A DNA stretch of 64,000 bases from Stomorhina lunata. Its lineage: Eukaryota; Arthropoda; Insecta; Diptera; Rhiniidae. Positions 34,170 to 45,859 of the stretch are shown here, piece after piece. The number at the start of each line of letters is the position of its first letter. The first letter of the stretch is position 1. Made by a program: the position numbers and the translations under genes. The stretch covers positions 58,358,406 through 58,422,405 of the forward strand of contig OW121743.1 of NCBI GenBank assembly GCA_933228675.1. The letters run 5' to 3'. The notes beneath the pieces were generated by a model. That model had not been told where the DNA came from. It ran no database searches and saw only the letters and a list, made by a program, of their open reading frames with translations.

Positions 34170-35335
34170 CTTGATAGGAAATTTTTCAAAAATTTTCTTA
34201 TTTTTATATGAAATTTTTCAAAAAGTTCTTATTTTTATAGCAAATTTTTCAAAAATTTCTTATTTTTATCGGAAATTTTTCAAAAATTTCTTATTTTTAT
34301 AGGAAATGTTTTAAAAATTTCTTATTTTTATAGCAAATTTTTCAAAAATTTCTTATTTTTATAGCAAATTTCTTATTTTTATAGCAAATTTCTTATTTTT
34401 ATAGGAATTTTTTCAAAAATTTCTTATTTTTATAGGAAATTTTTCAAAATTTTCTTATTTTTATATGAAATTTTTCAAAAATTTCTTATTTTTATAGGAA
34501 ATTTTTCAAAAATTTCTTATTTTTATAGGAAATTTTTCAAAAATTTCTTATTTTTATAGGAAATTTTTCAAAAATTTCTTATTTTTATAGGAAATTTTTC
34601 AAAAATTTCATATTTTTATAGGAAATTTTTCAAAAATATCTTTTTTTAATAGGAATTTTTTTAAAAATTTCTTTTTTTAATAGGAATTTTTTAAAAAATT
34701 TCTTATTTTTATAGGAAATTTTTCAAAAATTTCCTATTTTTATAGGAAATTTTTCAAAAATTTCCTATTTTTATAGGAAATTTTTCAAAAATTTCTTATT
34801 TTTATTGGAAATTTTTAAAAAATTTCTTATTTTTATAGGAAATTTTTCAAAAATTTCTTATTTTTATAGGAAATTTGTCAAAAATTTCTTATTTTTGTAG
34901 GAAATTTTTCAAAAATTTCTTATTTTTATAGAAAAGTTTTCAAAAATTTCTTATTTTTATTGGAAATTTTTAAAAAAATTTCTTATTTTTATAGGAAATT
35001 TTTAAAAAATTTCTTATTTTTATAGGAAATTTTTCAAACATTTCTTATTTTTATAGGAAATTTTTTAAATATTTCTTATTTTTATAGGAAATTTTTTAAA
35101 AATTTCTTATTTTTATAGGAAATTTTTCAAAAATTTCTTATTTTTATAGGAAATTTTTCAAAAATTTCTTATTTTTATAGGAAATTTTTCAAAAATTTCT
35201 TATTTTTATAGGAAATTTTTCAAAAATTTCTTATTTTTATAGGAAATTTTTCAAAATTTTCTTATGTTTATAGGAAATTTTTCAAAAATTTCTTGTTTTT
35301 ATAGGAAATTTTTCAAAAATTTTTTTTAATGAAAA
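34150..35335. repeat. Array A7c, 31-bp unit without CTATAG
   Basis: About 38 units of ATAGGAAATTTTTCAAAAA followed by TTTCTTATTTTT. It resembles array A6 (ATAGGAAATTTTTCG) more than its neighbour A7a/b. Variants and small deletions are frequent in 34330-34700. Confidence 0.93.
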
Positions 35336-37179
35336 TTTTTCAATAATTTTTTATTATCGAAAAATGAAAGTTAATGAATCGCCTTAATTATTTATTCAAT
35401 TAACCAAAGAAACAATTTAATAATTGATTTAATTAAATCATTTAAATTTGTTTCTTGCAACAACTGGAAATACTTTATTCGGGTACAGCATAAAATTATT
35501 GAATAATTACTAAGAAAAATCTATTAATCATCAAAATAATTAATGACCATAAATTAAATATTTAAACAGAAAAATTAAATACAAATAATAAATAATTCAA
35601 AAATGAAATATGACCAGCTTGAACTGTATTTATTAAATATAAAAATTTTGAATAAAAAAATAATAAAACGGGTTTTAAATTTCAAAATAATTGAATTAAA
35701 AAAATGGCTAATAAATACTAAAATTTTGAAAAAAAGAAATACATACAATTATTTTGTTGTTCAAAAAAGGTGTAGGGTTAAACAAAATCAACACTTGATA
35801 TGAGCTGACAATTTTCTTGATTGAGTGCTTTTTTTGCTAAAATGTTGTTGCCTGGCTGGCTTTGTTGTATTTCCAGTTAAATTCACAATAAATTATTGGA
35901 TTTTTTTTTTTGTTATTTTACAACAAGTAAGTCAGGTTTAATATTATTTTTTTTGTATAAAACTTAAGTAGTTTATTTTTTGTTGTGATCGTACCACAAC
36001 AAAACATTTCACCGGTAGTTGGTAACAAGATCCAAAAACGAAAAGATAAAAATCACACTCACATTTGCACACACTCAAGTCAGTGACAGTCAGGGCAACA
36101 TGAAACCCACAAACCCAACACTCACTGTTATTACTCTCTTTCACTGTTGCTTACACAGCAGCAGCAACAACAACATCAAACCAGCCGTGATGCCATATCA
36201 AATAAACACAAACCAACCGACCGACCAACAAACACTAAAATTGACAACATTTTACTCTTCGTGCTTGCCTGGTGACGAAGAGGATGATGCGGATGATGAT
36301 GACGACGCTATGATGATGATGATGGCATGTAAAGAAGGAGGCCACTATAACAGCAGCAACAACACGCAAAACAGAATATGATGTCTTTTGTTGTCATCAA
36401 CATCATAAATTTTAAAAAAAGTGTTTCTCTTGTTGCAACCAATACATATACAACATGTGAGGATTGTATGGTTCCCTGCAGTTTCAAATTAAGAAGCTGT
36501 CTCCAAAATCTGGTGCTTAATCTTATATAACAAACGCAACGTCAGGGATACCTACTTAAGTAGCCTATATTTACAACCTGTTCTGGTCTAAGGCAGAATA
36601 TGCTCTATGCTTAGAATTCCATGAGCTTCGATCTTGTGCGCAATTTCTCCAATTTCGTAGGCCAAGCCTTGAGATTTTTCTCTACTTAGTCTTTCCATCG
36701 AAGTGTCGGAAGTCCTCTTCTGACATTAGGGGGGAGCCGTTTATATTCTAATTTTAGCTTTTTCATAGTAATTTTCCAGGAGTGGGTTACTAGCCCGACA
36801 TCCTAACCCATATTTGTATAGTTCTCATGTGAAAACTAGCGGCACTTGTTAGCTCACTACTTTAACGAGTGTTAAGGTAGCTATCCTTATATAATTCCCC
36901 GACAACATTCCTATTGGAACAAGGGGTACTTCTTTCAGACAATGAGCTGCATCCTATTCTATTTTTAGACTCATTGAAAGGCATCAACGTTTTTTTATCT
37001 AATTTTAGCTTTTTCATATTAATGTTCAAGCGTTTTGTAGATAAGAAGACAAGCTGAACTTTTGTCAAGGATTCCAAGTACCTACTCGTATTTTCAAAAA
37101 GATAGCCCCAAAGCAGAATCTATCGATATCACAAGAAAGAGATAAGAAGGGAAATCTTTACTATCTTCTCATCATACAA
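35336..37179. other. Unique sequence with simple repeats, no gene called
   Basis: 35950-36380 is CA-rich with CAG/CAACAA and GATGATGAT runs. A 120-codon frame (36019-36381, +) ends in an Asp-rich and Met-rich stretch that is only the translation of the GAT repeat. 36480-37180 is complex sequence without a recognisable frame. Confidence 0.5.
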
Positions 37180-39075
37180 AAAGCCAGATGGTTAGAACTC
37201 TGGACCTTTGGGTAAGAGGTTTAATGAGCTGCAAAATTTACTCAGAATCTTTGAAAGATTTGATAAGGTCGATCCGAAATCTCTTCTTAACTGCCAACTT
37301 CCAAAGAAACTCCGGTTAAGGAGTGCCACGTCTGCGATATTACCAATAATAACGCAGTAACAATAACATCGGAACCCACAACACGCAGAGATTCCGACAA
37401 TTCCTGAAGATATTGAATCCATAAAATAAAGTCTCAACGAAAGTTATTCTACTTTTTAACTCACAACGGAAAAGTTCGTTGATTGGATGATATTGATGGA
37501 ATCTTGTCTGCTTCTGTATGAATTTTAAGAAATTCAAATAAAGGTATAAGAAATCCAGACAAGGTATAACTTAACTGTCGCAATGTCGGTTGGTTCCAGT
37601 GCCATGTTAAATTTATTTCATTTGGAGTTTAGCGTTCTGTTGATTGCCGTTGTGAAGCTCTTGCGGAAGTGAGGATATGATCAGGAGTTAATCTGAATAT
37701 CACCGACAGGGATGACAGAATTCACACATTCCCTCGGCAGTCGCTTCTTCGTATCGGAACGACTCGGAAATCTTAGGATTCCGACCAAGGACTGCCACTT
37801 CTGCCAGCTTCTGTATGAATCTTAAGAAATCCAAATAAAGGTATATTAGAAAGACAAGGTATACAATCGAGGTTATACTGTGCTAGAAACTGTTGCACTG
37901 AAAACCTTATGTCTTTAGAGTATTCCAAAGTCTTTATTGATTTGCCGGTAACACATTTTAACTGCCGCAATGTCGACTGGTTCTAGGGCCGTATTAAACT
38001 TATTGTATTCGGAGTCAAACGTTCTGTTGAATGCCGTTGTGAAGCTCTTGGGGAAGTGAGGGAGATATGATCAGGAGTGACTCTGAATGTCGCCGACAGG
38101 GATGACAGAATCCACACATTCCCTCGGCAGTCGATTCTTCGTATCGGAACGACTCGGAAATCTTAGGATTCCGACCAAGGACTGCCACTTCTGCGATTTT
38201 ACCAATAATATCGCAGTTACAACAGCAACAGAACCCACAACAAGCATAGATTCCGACAATAAAAAAGGTTACAACTTTTAACTGTCGCAATGTCGGCTGG
38301 TTCCAGGGCCATAATAAACTTATTGTATTCGGAGTTTAGCGTTCTGTTGATTGCCGTTGTGAAGCTCTTGGCAAAGTGAGGGAGATATGATCAGGAGTGA
38401 ATCTGAATATCGCCGACAGGGATGACAGAATCCACACATTCCCTCGGCAGTCGCTTCTTCGTATCGGAACGACTCGGAAATCTTAGGATTCCGACCAATT
38501 ACTGCCACTTCTACGATATTACCAATAATATCGCCGTTACAACAACAACAGAACCCACAACACGCATAGATTCCGACAATTCCTGAAGATACTGAATCCA
38601 AAACCTAAAGTCTCAAGGAAAGTTATCTTACTTTTTAACTAACAACTGAAAAATTCGTTGATTGGATGATATTGATGGGATCTTGCCTGCTTCTGTATGA
38701 ATTTTAAGAAATCCAAATAAAGGTCTATTGGAAAGACAAGGTATACTATCGACATTATACTGTGCTCGGAACTGTTGGACTGAAAACCTTTTGTCATTCG
38801 ATTATTCCAAAGTCTTTATTGGTTTACCGGCAACAACTTTTAACTGTCGCAATGCCAGTCGACATTCCAGGGCCGTATTAAACTTTTTGTATTCGGAGTC
38901 AAGCGTTCTGTTGATTGCCGTGTTGAAGCTATTGGGGAAGTGAGGGAGATATGATCAGGAGTGACTCTGAATGTCACCGACAAGGATGACAGAACCCACA
39001 CATTCCCTCAGTAGTCGGTTCTTCGTATCGGAACGAATCGGAAATCTTAGGATTCCGACTAAGTAGTGCCACTTC
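37180..39075. repeat. Complex long-unit tandem duplication (~0.3-0.6 kb units)
   Basis: The motif AACTG(T/C)CGCAATG marks unit starts at about 37571, 37960, 38280 and 38840 (spacings 389, 320 and 560). Shared segments in order are TCTGTTGATTGCCGTTGTGA, GATATGATCAGGAGT, CACACATTCCCTC, CGTATCGGAACGA and CTTAGGATTCCGAC. Then come ATTACCAATAATA and CTTCTGTATGAAT. Units differ by internal deletions. The reverse strand stays open through much of two units (38015-38290 and 38320-38601) with the same predicted residues, e.g. GRNPKISESFRYEE and GMCGFCHPCRR. I do not claim a protein. Confidence 0.88.
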
Positions 39076-40400
39076 TGCTCAAGAACTAAGACACTTATGA
39101 TGATGACGCTAGATTTGCTAAGACAATCCCTTCACTTCTTAAACTATCGGGTAGTTTGAAAACCTTTTTTACTTGCATGTTACAGTGATTGTTGAGGTTT
39201 CCCCACCTCTCCATCTTCTTTCCTTGCCTATGTCTTCTCCACTTAACACGTAAGTGTCGAGTGCGTTTATGTATTCCTTGTGTTGTTTGTGTGTCGCTGT
39301 CAGAGTTGCACTTGTTATTTAGTCTTGCATAAAATTGTTGAAAAAAATTCAATTTTTTTTAGAGCCACATGAGATGTGGTATGTTCTCCTTTTTAAAGAT
39401 CTTATTCTTTTTTTTTCTTGTTATTGGTTTTATTTTATATATATTTTTTATTTTTGGCTCTCAAAGTACTTGACACTTAAAACCATACCAAACATATAGT
39501 TTTTCTTGTCACTTTTTTGGTTTAAGATGTCTTAAAAGAATCGTTCGTTTAAGAAGACCTTATTGTTTGTGTTAAGTGAATTGACAAGTTGAGGGATGGC
39601 AATTGAGTTAGGCTTTTTCTGCTGTTCTGGGTTGGCAACATAAAACAATCACTTTGAAATGGCAATTACTTTGAAAGCAGTAGCTATTGATTTAAAAACT
39701 TCTGGGTAAGTTTAAAGAATTTTTTCGGATTTAAGGTAATGAAAAGAAGGGTTTGATCATTGGCTATGAAAAGAGATGTAGAAAGAAGCTGTTGTAGGTT
39801 TAAAATGGCTAAAAATTAAGTAATCTTTGAAGATAAGACAGTTTGAATTTGATACCAGCTTGAATTCCACATTTAAGAAGAATTTGCAAATAGTTCTACT
39901 TGAAATTAAAGGGATTCTCTTTAAAATTGACATTAACATTTATGACCCTTTAGGTTATATGTCTATCATGACAGCTTAGAATGGCTAACTCAATTAGTAA
40001 GGCAAAATAAGAGTCATTCTGCCAATAGATGTCGGTAGGGAGAAATAGGCTGAAATCTCATAGACGGCGAAATTTTGAACTTATGCTTAGTCTTTGATTT
40101 TTACAACTGCATCTGATCAGCCAACCCTTTTTGCCAATCCTTTGCACTTATGGACTCATTTATTTGATGTATCTCAATTACTTATGCTTGACCTCAAAGC
40201 AAATCCCATATTAACCTAATCTTATTGCAAATTTTTACAATAGAGATGGACTGTTTAAGAGTTAATGACAGATTCCCAGATAAGGTTTTCTGACCTACGA
40301 GTAATAGGAAACTGTTGAAGCTCGATATGCCTTACTCTGTACGTCACTCTTCCTTTGACACATTAAGTCCATCTTTTCTATTTCTTAAGACCACTTTGTT
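39076..40400. other. Unique sequence, no gene
   Basis: It is less AT-rich than most of the window. A reverse frame at 39095-39352 (85 codons, Lys/Arg-rich centre) has no recognisable motif or homologue. Confidence 0.45.
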
Positions 40401-40405
40401 TCGCT

Positions 40406-40620
40406 TTTGCCGATTCCAGTTACGATTACGGTTGGAAATGCAACAGAACATTAGAGCCGTTGTGTGTGGGCTCGTCTTGCCTTGGGTCGAATACGAAGAG
40501 TTTTAAAGGTTTTTAGGATGACGCCGATTCCAGTTACGATTAGGGTTGGAAATGCAACGAGCATTAGAGCCTAAGTGTGGAAGATGGCCTTAGGTCTAAT
40601 TCGAAAAGATTTGATCATTG
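40406..40620. repeat. Two-copy ~113-bp tandem duplication
   Basis: GCCGATTCCAGTTACGATTA and GGTTGGAAATGCAACNGANCATTAGAGCC occur at about 40410 and 40523 with later divergence. Confidence 0.8.
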
Positions 40621-40639
40621 CTATTGTCATGACTATCAC

Positions 40640-41195
40640 AAGGACTATTGGTTTTTCAAGGACTATTTGTGAATTTGTAAGCACTTGATAGCCAATTTAC
40701 TTGCTTCTCTTAGATTTCCTCATCCTAAAGAAGATCGAAAAATTGAACTGGTACTGAAAAATCCAGGGGCCCAGTATACTTTTCACTCACGGTGACTGTT
40801 GCGGTGTTCAACCCATCTCAGTTTGGTCGTCTGCCAGTCGACCCAACGTTCACTGAAACCAAATTTTTTTTGATATTGCGAAACTAAAAACCATTGAGTT
40901 TCGCAATATAAAAAAAAAAAGAAATTTGGTTGAGTGAAAGTTGGGTCGAATGGTAGACGACCAAACTGAGTTGAGAACGGCAATAGGGGCATGTGTTTCC
41001 TTATTCGTCTTCAAAAATACGAGCCGATGCTGTCGCCTGACCGCAACTTATAGATGAATTGGTTCTTCGAGGACTATTTGTTAATTTGTAAACATTTGAT
41101 AGCCCATTTACTTTCTTTTACTTAAATTTGCTCATCCTGAAGAAGGTCGAGAAATTGAACTGGTACTGAAAGATCCAGGAGACCACTATACATTC
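40640..41195. repeat. ~130-bp duplicated segment flanking a MITE
   Basis: GGACTATTTGTGAATTTGTAA...CTCATCCTAAAGAAG...AAATTGAACTGGTACTGAAA...ATCCAGG at 40650-40780 recurs at about 41068-41190 with about 85-90% identity by eye. The foldback element 40783-40993 lies between the copies. Confidence 0.78.
40783..40993. mobile_element. Foldback/MITE, second copy (~210 bp)
   Basis: The arms CTCAGTTTGGTCGTCTGCCA and TAGACGACCAAACTGAG, with CGGCAATAGGGGC at the right end, are reverse complements around a centre near 40890. The centre carries TTGATATTGCGAAACT and its complement. It matches the core of 9325-9685. The outermost left arm is degraded, and the extra outer palindrome of the first copy is absent. 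Confidence 0.82.
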
Positions 41196-41499
41196 AATTC
41201 TTCTTCTGTTATCCTTGACTCCCAGTGAAGCAAAGAGCCTCATACATTCATATTGATTGAAAATTAAGCTCTAAAAAAGGATTTGTTCGCGTTGAATCCC
41301 ACATAATTTGACAATCGCTAAAAAAAGTACAATTGCAGGAAGACGAATTGTGGATGTTTGTTTTTAAGCCAGAAAATTGGTTATTAGGAACGAGACAAAC
41401 CCAACAAGTCATTTGCCGGCAAAGTACTTAGAAATGAAGGGCCAGCAGAGAAATAGATAGTCATGACTTCGAAGTAAAGGTAGTTATGACTTCGAAGAG

Positions 41500-41990
41500 A
41501 AAGACCTAGTCATGACTAGAGCAATGACTAGGGAAATAATTAAAGAAATAACTAGAGCAGTGACCAGAGCTTTAACTAAAGCAATTTCTAAAGCAATGAC
41601 TGCAACGATGGCTAGAGCTAGACTAGAGTAATGTCTAGAGCAATGACTATCTTGGGTAGTCATGATTATAGTAGCCGACCAATGATTAACTGGAGCAATG
41701 ATCAAAATGATAACTTCGAAGTAAAGGGCCTCTGCTGGCCCAACATAGTCATGACAATAACAATGATCAAAAAAATAACTGGAGCAGTGACCAGAGCGAT
41801 AACTGCAACAATGGCTAGAGCTAGACTAGAGTAATGACTACAGCAATGACTATCATGGGATCAAAGAAGCGCGAAATAAATGGCCAGAGAAATGACTAGA
41901 GAAATGGCTGGAATAATAATTAGAGAACTAGATTGACTAAAGAAAAAAACTGGAGAAATGACCAGAGCGATAACTTAAGCAATAGAGAGA
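41500..41990. repeat. Degenerate 12-bp tandem repeat
   Basis: The unit is approximately TAGAGCAATGAC (e.g. TAGAGCAATGAC, TAAAGAAATAAC, TAGAGCAGTGAC). A larger block from GCAACNATGGCTAGAGCTAG to GACTATC is duplicated about 190 bp apart (about 41601 and 41807), and GACTTCGAAGTAAAGG occurs at about 41464 and 41712. The reverse strand reads as a hydrophobic tetrapeptide repeat (Leu-Val-Ile-Ala), probably incidental. Confidence 0.85.
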
Positions 41991-42097
41991 ACTGCAGATC
42001 TCCCGTAAACAACAAATTAATAAATTGGAAATGTTAAGTTGATTTGTTGATTCCCATCACATACCGGAATAACTTATTTTCGAAGTATTTATGTGTC

Positions 42098-42178
42098 TTT
42101 CTAACAACGCTCTGGCATCCTTAATTTCTAGCAAAACTCTGGCATCCTTAATTTCTAGCAAAACTCTGGCATCTTTAT
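42098..42178. repeat. 27-bp tandem repeat, three copies
   Basis: The unit CTCTGGCATCC followed by TTAATTTCTAGCAAAA is repeated almost exactly. It is flanked by unique sequence. Confidence 0.85.
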
Positions 42179-42179
42179 A

Positions 42180-42621
42180 AAATGGTTTGTTTACATTTCT
42201 TTTACCACTTAACCATACTCTCTTCATCTCGTACATGTGTAACATAATTTGACTATTGTATTACATATTTATAAAATAGAATTTCATTTTACTATGTTTG
42301 TGGCTTGACAGTAAATAAAAAAAGTTGATGCTGATTACTTGATCTAATAAAATGACCAACCAAACCCCCCACCCATTCTCCATATAGTCCAGGCAAAACT
42401 AATATAATTTTGTTATATTTTCTCCGAAAATGTTGATTATGACATTGTGCTTCTGTTTTGTTCTGTTGTGTTGTTTTGTTTTGTTACTGCTGTCAAGGGT
42501 GGCTGTTAGTCTCAGTGATGCTGCCGATAGAATGCCTGCAATCATTGACAGCAACGAAACATGAAAACTTTATCCTTGCAATTTCTGTTTGTATTTATGT
42601 ATACATAAGTATATATAAGTA
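42180..42621. other. Unique sequence, no gene
   Basis: No motif or frame is supported. TG-rich around 42450-42490. Confidence 0.4.
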
Positions 42622-43335
42622 CAGGCAAAGCCGGGTATAACGAATCCCGATTTAACGAAAATTGCATATAACGAACGCTATTATTTTTTCCATTGAATAC
42701 CTTATATAGCGAATATTAAGCAAATTTAATACGCGATATAACGAATAATAAAAAAAGTTATGTAAAATTTCCATGAATTTAAACATTTTATTAATGTGTA
42801 TTTGAAAACCCACTAAAAAGACAGTAAAAAAACAAGTAAAAAATATATAAACTGTGCAAAAAAAAGAATCAAATTGTCGTTTTCATAAGATTTTGACCGA
42901 TTCCAACGAAAATTTCGTACAGTGATTTTTAAATCTTAAAGAAATATTTCCTCTTAATTTTGTATAAATATAATAAAATTTGAGGGCAAAATCTAAATTT
43001 CGAGAAGCCAGACCTAGGAAAGGTTCCTGAAATAAAGAACCGATTTCAGTATTGTTAGTCTAACTATAAAAAAGATGTCTGTACTAACTTTCATGAAATT
43101 ATCCTTGAAAATGGGACTTTAATAAGAAGATTACATGGATGACAAGCCTGAACAGCAGTCGAACGAACTGACATCGTTAAATCGACTCAGTTATTGATTA
43201 TGAGTAGATTAGTAGGTGGTGTCAGACCAATATATCTATGGTGGTGTAGAGTATAAAAACTTTGCGATATAACGAATATTTCTATATTACGAATGAGCCT
43301 GACATTATATCGTTCGTTATACCGGGAGTTGCCTG
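42622..43335. mobile_element. pogo/Tigger-like non-autonomous element
   Basis: The left end CAGGCAAAGCCGGGTATAAC and right end (reverse complement CAGGCAACTCCCGGTATAAC) form a terminal inverted repeat followed by GAA(T/C)G. It is flanked by TA on both sides (42620-42621 and 43336-43337). CAGGCA termini with internal TATAACGAA repeats are characteristic of pogo/Tigger-type Tc1-mariner elements. No transposase is present. About 42880-43255 contains a fly interspersed repeat fragment (GACATCGTTAAATCGACTCAG ... GGTGGTGTAG). Confidence 0.75.
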
Positions 43336-43337
43336 TA

Positions 43338-43853
43338 TATATGTTTATATACATATAGATGTATATAACAACTTTTCTAAAATACATACGAGTATATATT
43401 TATGTATATATTAATGTTTATTTGCACTTTGAGCCAAATTATAAAAACGAGAAAATTCGTTTCGGTGTAAACAAACAAACAATTTCGACATTCAGGCAAA
43501 TATCAATAAATTTTATTTGTGTGGACTTGATATTTGTTGTTGTTATCTCTTTATAGTCGTAGTATATATAACTCTAGGAAAATTTAAATATTTTATGTAC
43601 ATAAATTGTAAATATTTATATAAGGACTTTAAAATGTTTGTATGTGTTAGTGTATTTGTTTGTAGTATTTACATAAATAAATAAATAAACCAACTGAGAA
43701 TTATGGATTTAAAAGCAATTTGCTCTGATGTTGGTTTTAAATTTAAGCTCTTTAATGAAATTTTTAAAACGAAATATCTAGATTTGTTTGGGCAGGGTTG
43801 GCAGTTTTCAAGGAATTTAAATTAAGGATTTTTCAAAATTCATACATAAGAAC
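43338..43853. other. Unique AT-rich sequence, no gene
   Basis: Contains ATATATGTATATA-type low complexity. No gene is seen. Confidence 0.4.
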
Positions 43854-44310
43854 TGGATCCAAACATGTATTTGGAAGAGATGAAGCTGTTTAAACATTGA
43901 CACAGAATTGTTTCTCGATATTTAGCGGCAGTCGTTCTGGTACGAATAACCAACGGCCTTAGGAATTTAGAATTCTGTAAATGGCTCTGATGGAAATCAA
44001 GGAGGTGATCGTCCAATCATAAAGTTGAACTCCCAACGACAGATAAACGTACACACCGAAACATAGTCCGATCCAAACATATATTTGGAAGAGATGAAGC
44101 TGTTTAAACATTGACACAAAATTGTTTCCCGATATTTAGCGGCAGTCTTTAGTCGGAATCCTAAGATTTCAGAGTCGTTCTGGTACGAATAACCAACGGC
44201 CTTAGGAATTTAGAATTCTGTAAATGGCTCTGATGGAAATCAAGGTCCAATCATAAAGTTCAATCCCAAAGGACAGATAAACGTACACACCGAAACATAA
44301 TCCGAGCAAT
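43854..44310. repeat. Tandem duplication, ~219/233-bp units
   Basis: The units start GATCCAAACAT(G/A)TATTTGG at 43856 and about 44072 and share sequence to ACACCGAAACATA. The second copy carries an extra ~27-bp piece, TTTAGTCGGAATCCTAAGAT. That piece is the reverse complement of a motif of the 37-39 kb repeat (CTTAGGATTCCGACT), linking the two regions. Confidence 0.85.
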
Positions 44311-44897
44311 AAATATTGGTTACTTCCAGAGAATAGTCGGCTGAAGAGATCGGAGAAGGTTTTTCCAAAACTGATTTAACGCTACCGAAGTCTCGGCAAG
44401 CTAAGCCAAAAATTTGAAATTAAATGAGACTTATTTGATTTAACTGCTTGTTCCAATTCCCATTTGCAGCAGCCTCGAACTTATTGTCGTATAGATAATC
44501 AGCAAATGATCTTGAAGAAAGTTAAGGCATTTTCCGAACCTAGTCGTTGAAATCAAAACTTCAAAATCCACTACTAGCCTTCTTCTCTTGGCTTATCGGC
44601 TTAACGTAAATAAATTTAACAATTTAAAGCAGATTGAGCTTCGTTAAGTCAAGCCAAAGGTAAGGTCCTGTCAGTTGCTACCAGCTGGAATGCTTTAGTT
44701 CGTTGCATTTAACTTGACTTAGAGATAGAACCTGTCTGATAAAGTTCTGCTTAAAATTAGGGAGTTTCTCAACTATAGAGCTACTTTTCTCATCATAAAA
44801 CGAATCCAGACGACACAGAAGTTCTAACATTTCCGTGAAAGAGACTCCGAGACAAAGAACCATGAAGCAAAACTATTTTGACGTAATGGATTTAAAC
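44311..44897. other. Unique sequence, no gene
   Basis: Moderately complex sequence with no supported frame. Confidence 0.4.
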
Positions 44898-45091
44898 CAG
44901 TGATGCCCACTAGCACATAAGCATATTAGCAATTGCACTAGTAACTGCTTAGAATAAAATTTTACTTTAAGAATTTGTAAATAGCTGGGACGTTAACGTG
45001 CTCTTACAATTGTTGTGTCAGGTGTGCGTGGGTCGGCAGAATTTCTTTTCGTACCACAAGTGTTAGCACAATCAATGTTTGGTCATCTCTG
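44898..45091. mobile_element. Small hAT-type MITE (~194 bp)
   Basis: The ends CAGTGATGCCCA and the reverse complement of TTGGTCATCTCTG are an imperfect terminal repeat. The flanks ATTTAAAC and ATCTAAAT agree at 6 of 8 positions and fit nTnnnnAn. Its 3' part is included in the tandem duplication that follows. It belongs to a different family from the CAGGGATGG elements. Confidence 0.6.
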
Positions 45092-45745
45092 ATCTAAATG
45101 TAGGAAAATAAACTGTGAAAAAATCAGTGCAGTTTTTATCAATGGAAGCAGTTAGTCATCAAAAACCATTCCCAACGGCAAAGAAGTTCATACTCTCGAA
45201 TATTTACTTTTAGAGTCAAAAGAATTCAGAGACAGGGAATCACTTTTGACGTTGCTAGAAGATAACGGCTGAGACAACTTTTCAAAAGTTGTGAATTCCT
45301 CTCTTTCCTTCAAAAAATAGTCGTTGCGGAGTCAATTGTATCCATTGTAGTCGAATAATTCTGAACTAATATGTTCTCTTAGAGCTACCGACAAATTAAT
45401 ATTATCAAAGTTTTCATAGCACAAGAGGTAGCACAATCAATATTTGGGCTTCTCTGATCTTAAGCAAAAGAAACTGTAAAGAAATCAGTACAATATTTAT
45501 CAACGCACACAATTATCCACCTAGATCGATTCCCAACGGCAAAGATATTCATACTCTCGAATATTTACTATTAGAGTTAAAGGAATTCAGATACAGGGAA
45601 ACACTTTTGTCCTTGCTAGTAGATAACTGATGAGACAACTTTGTAATTTTAGAACAATGAGTCAATTGTGTCCGTTGTAGTCGAACAATCCTAAACGAAT
45701 ATGTATTCTTAGAGTTTCCGACAAAAGAATTTTCCCAAAAGCAAT
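45055..45745. repeat. Tandem duplication, ~330-365-bp unit
   Basis: TAGCACAATCAAT...TCTCTGATCT...TTCCCAACGGCAAAGA...CATACTCTCGAATATTTACT...GTCAATTGT at 45068-45415 recurs at 45429-45745. Offset is about 365 bp at the left and 330 bp at the right, owing to a deletion in the second copy. Identity is about 75-80% by eye. Confidence 0.82.
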
Positions 45746-45859
45746 TGTTGCTATTCAAAATCTTTAGATGTTTTGATTGTTTTTTTGCATCCGTCTAGAC
45801 GACTCTAGCCAGACCCTTTAGATTCGAAAGATTCCAATGAAAATCAAAATGATCTTCAA

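Noticed and set aside
36019..36381. 120-codon frame with Asp- and Met-rich C-terminus
   Set aside because: The acidic and Met runs come from a GATGATGAT microsatellite; the rest is CA-rich simple sequence without motifs.
39095..39352. 85-codon minus-strand frame with basic centre
   Set aside because: No recognised domain, no splice or start evidence; could be chance.
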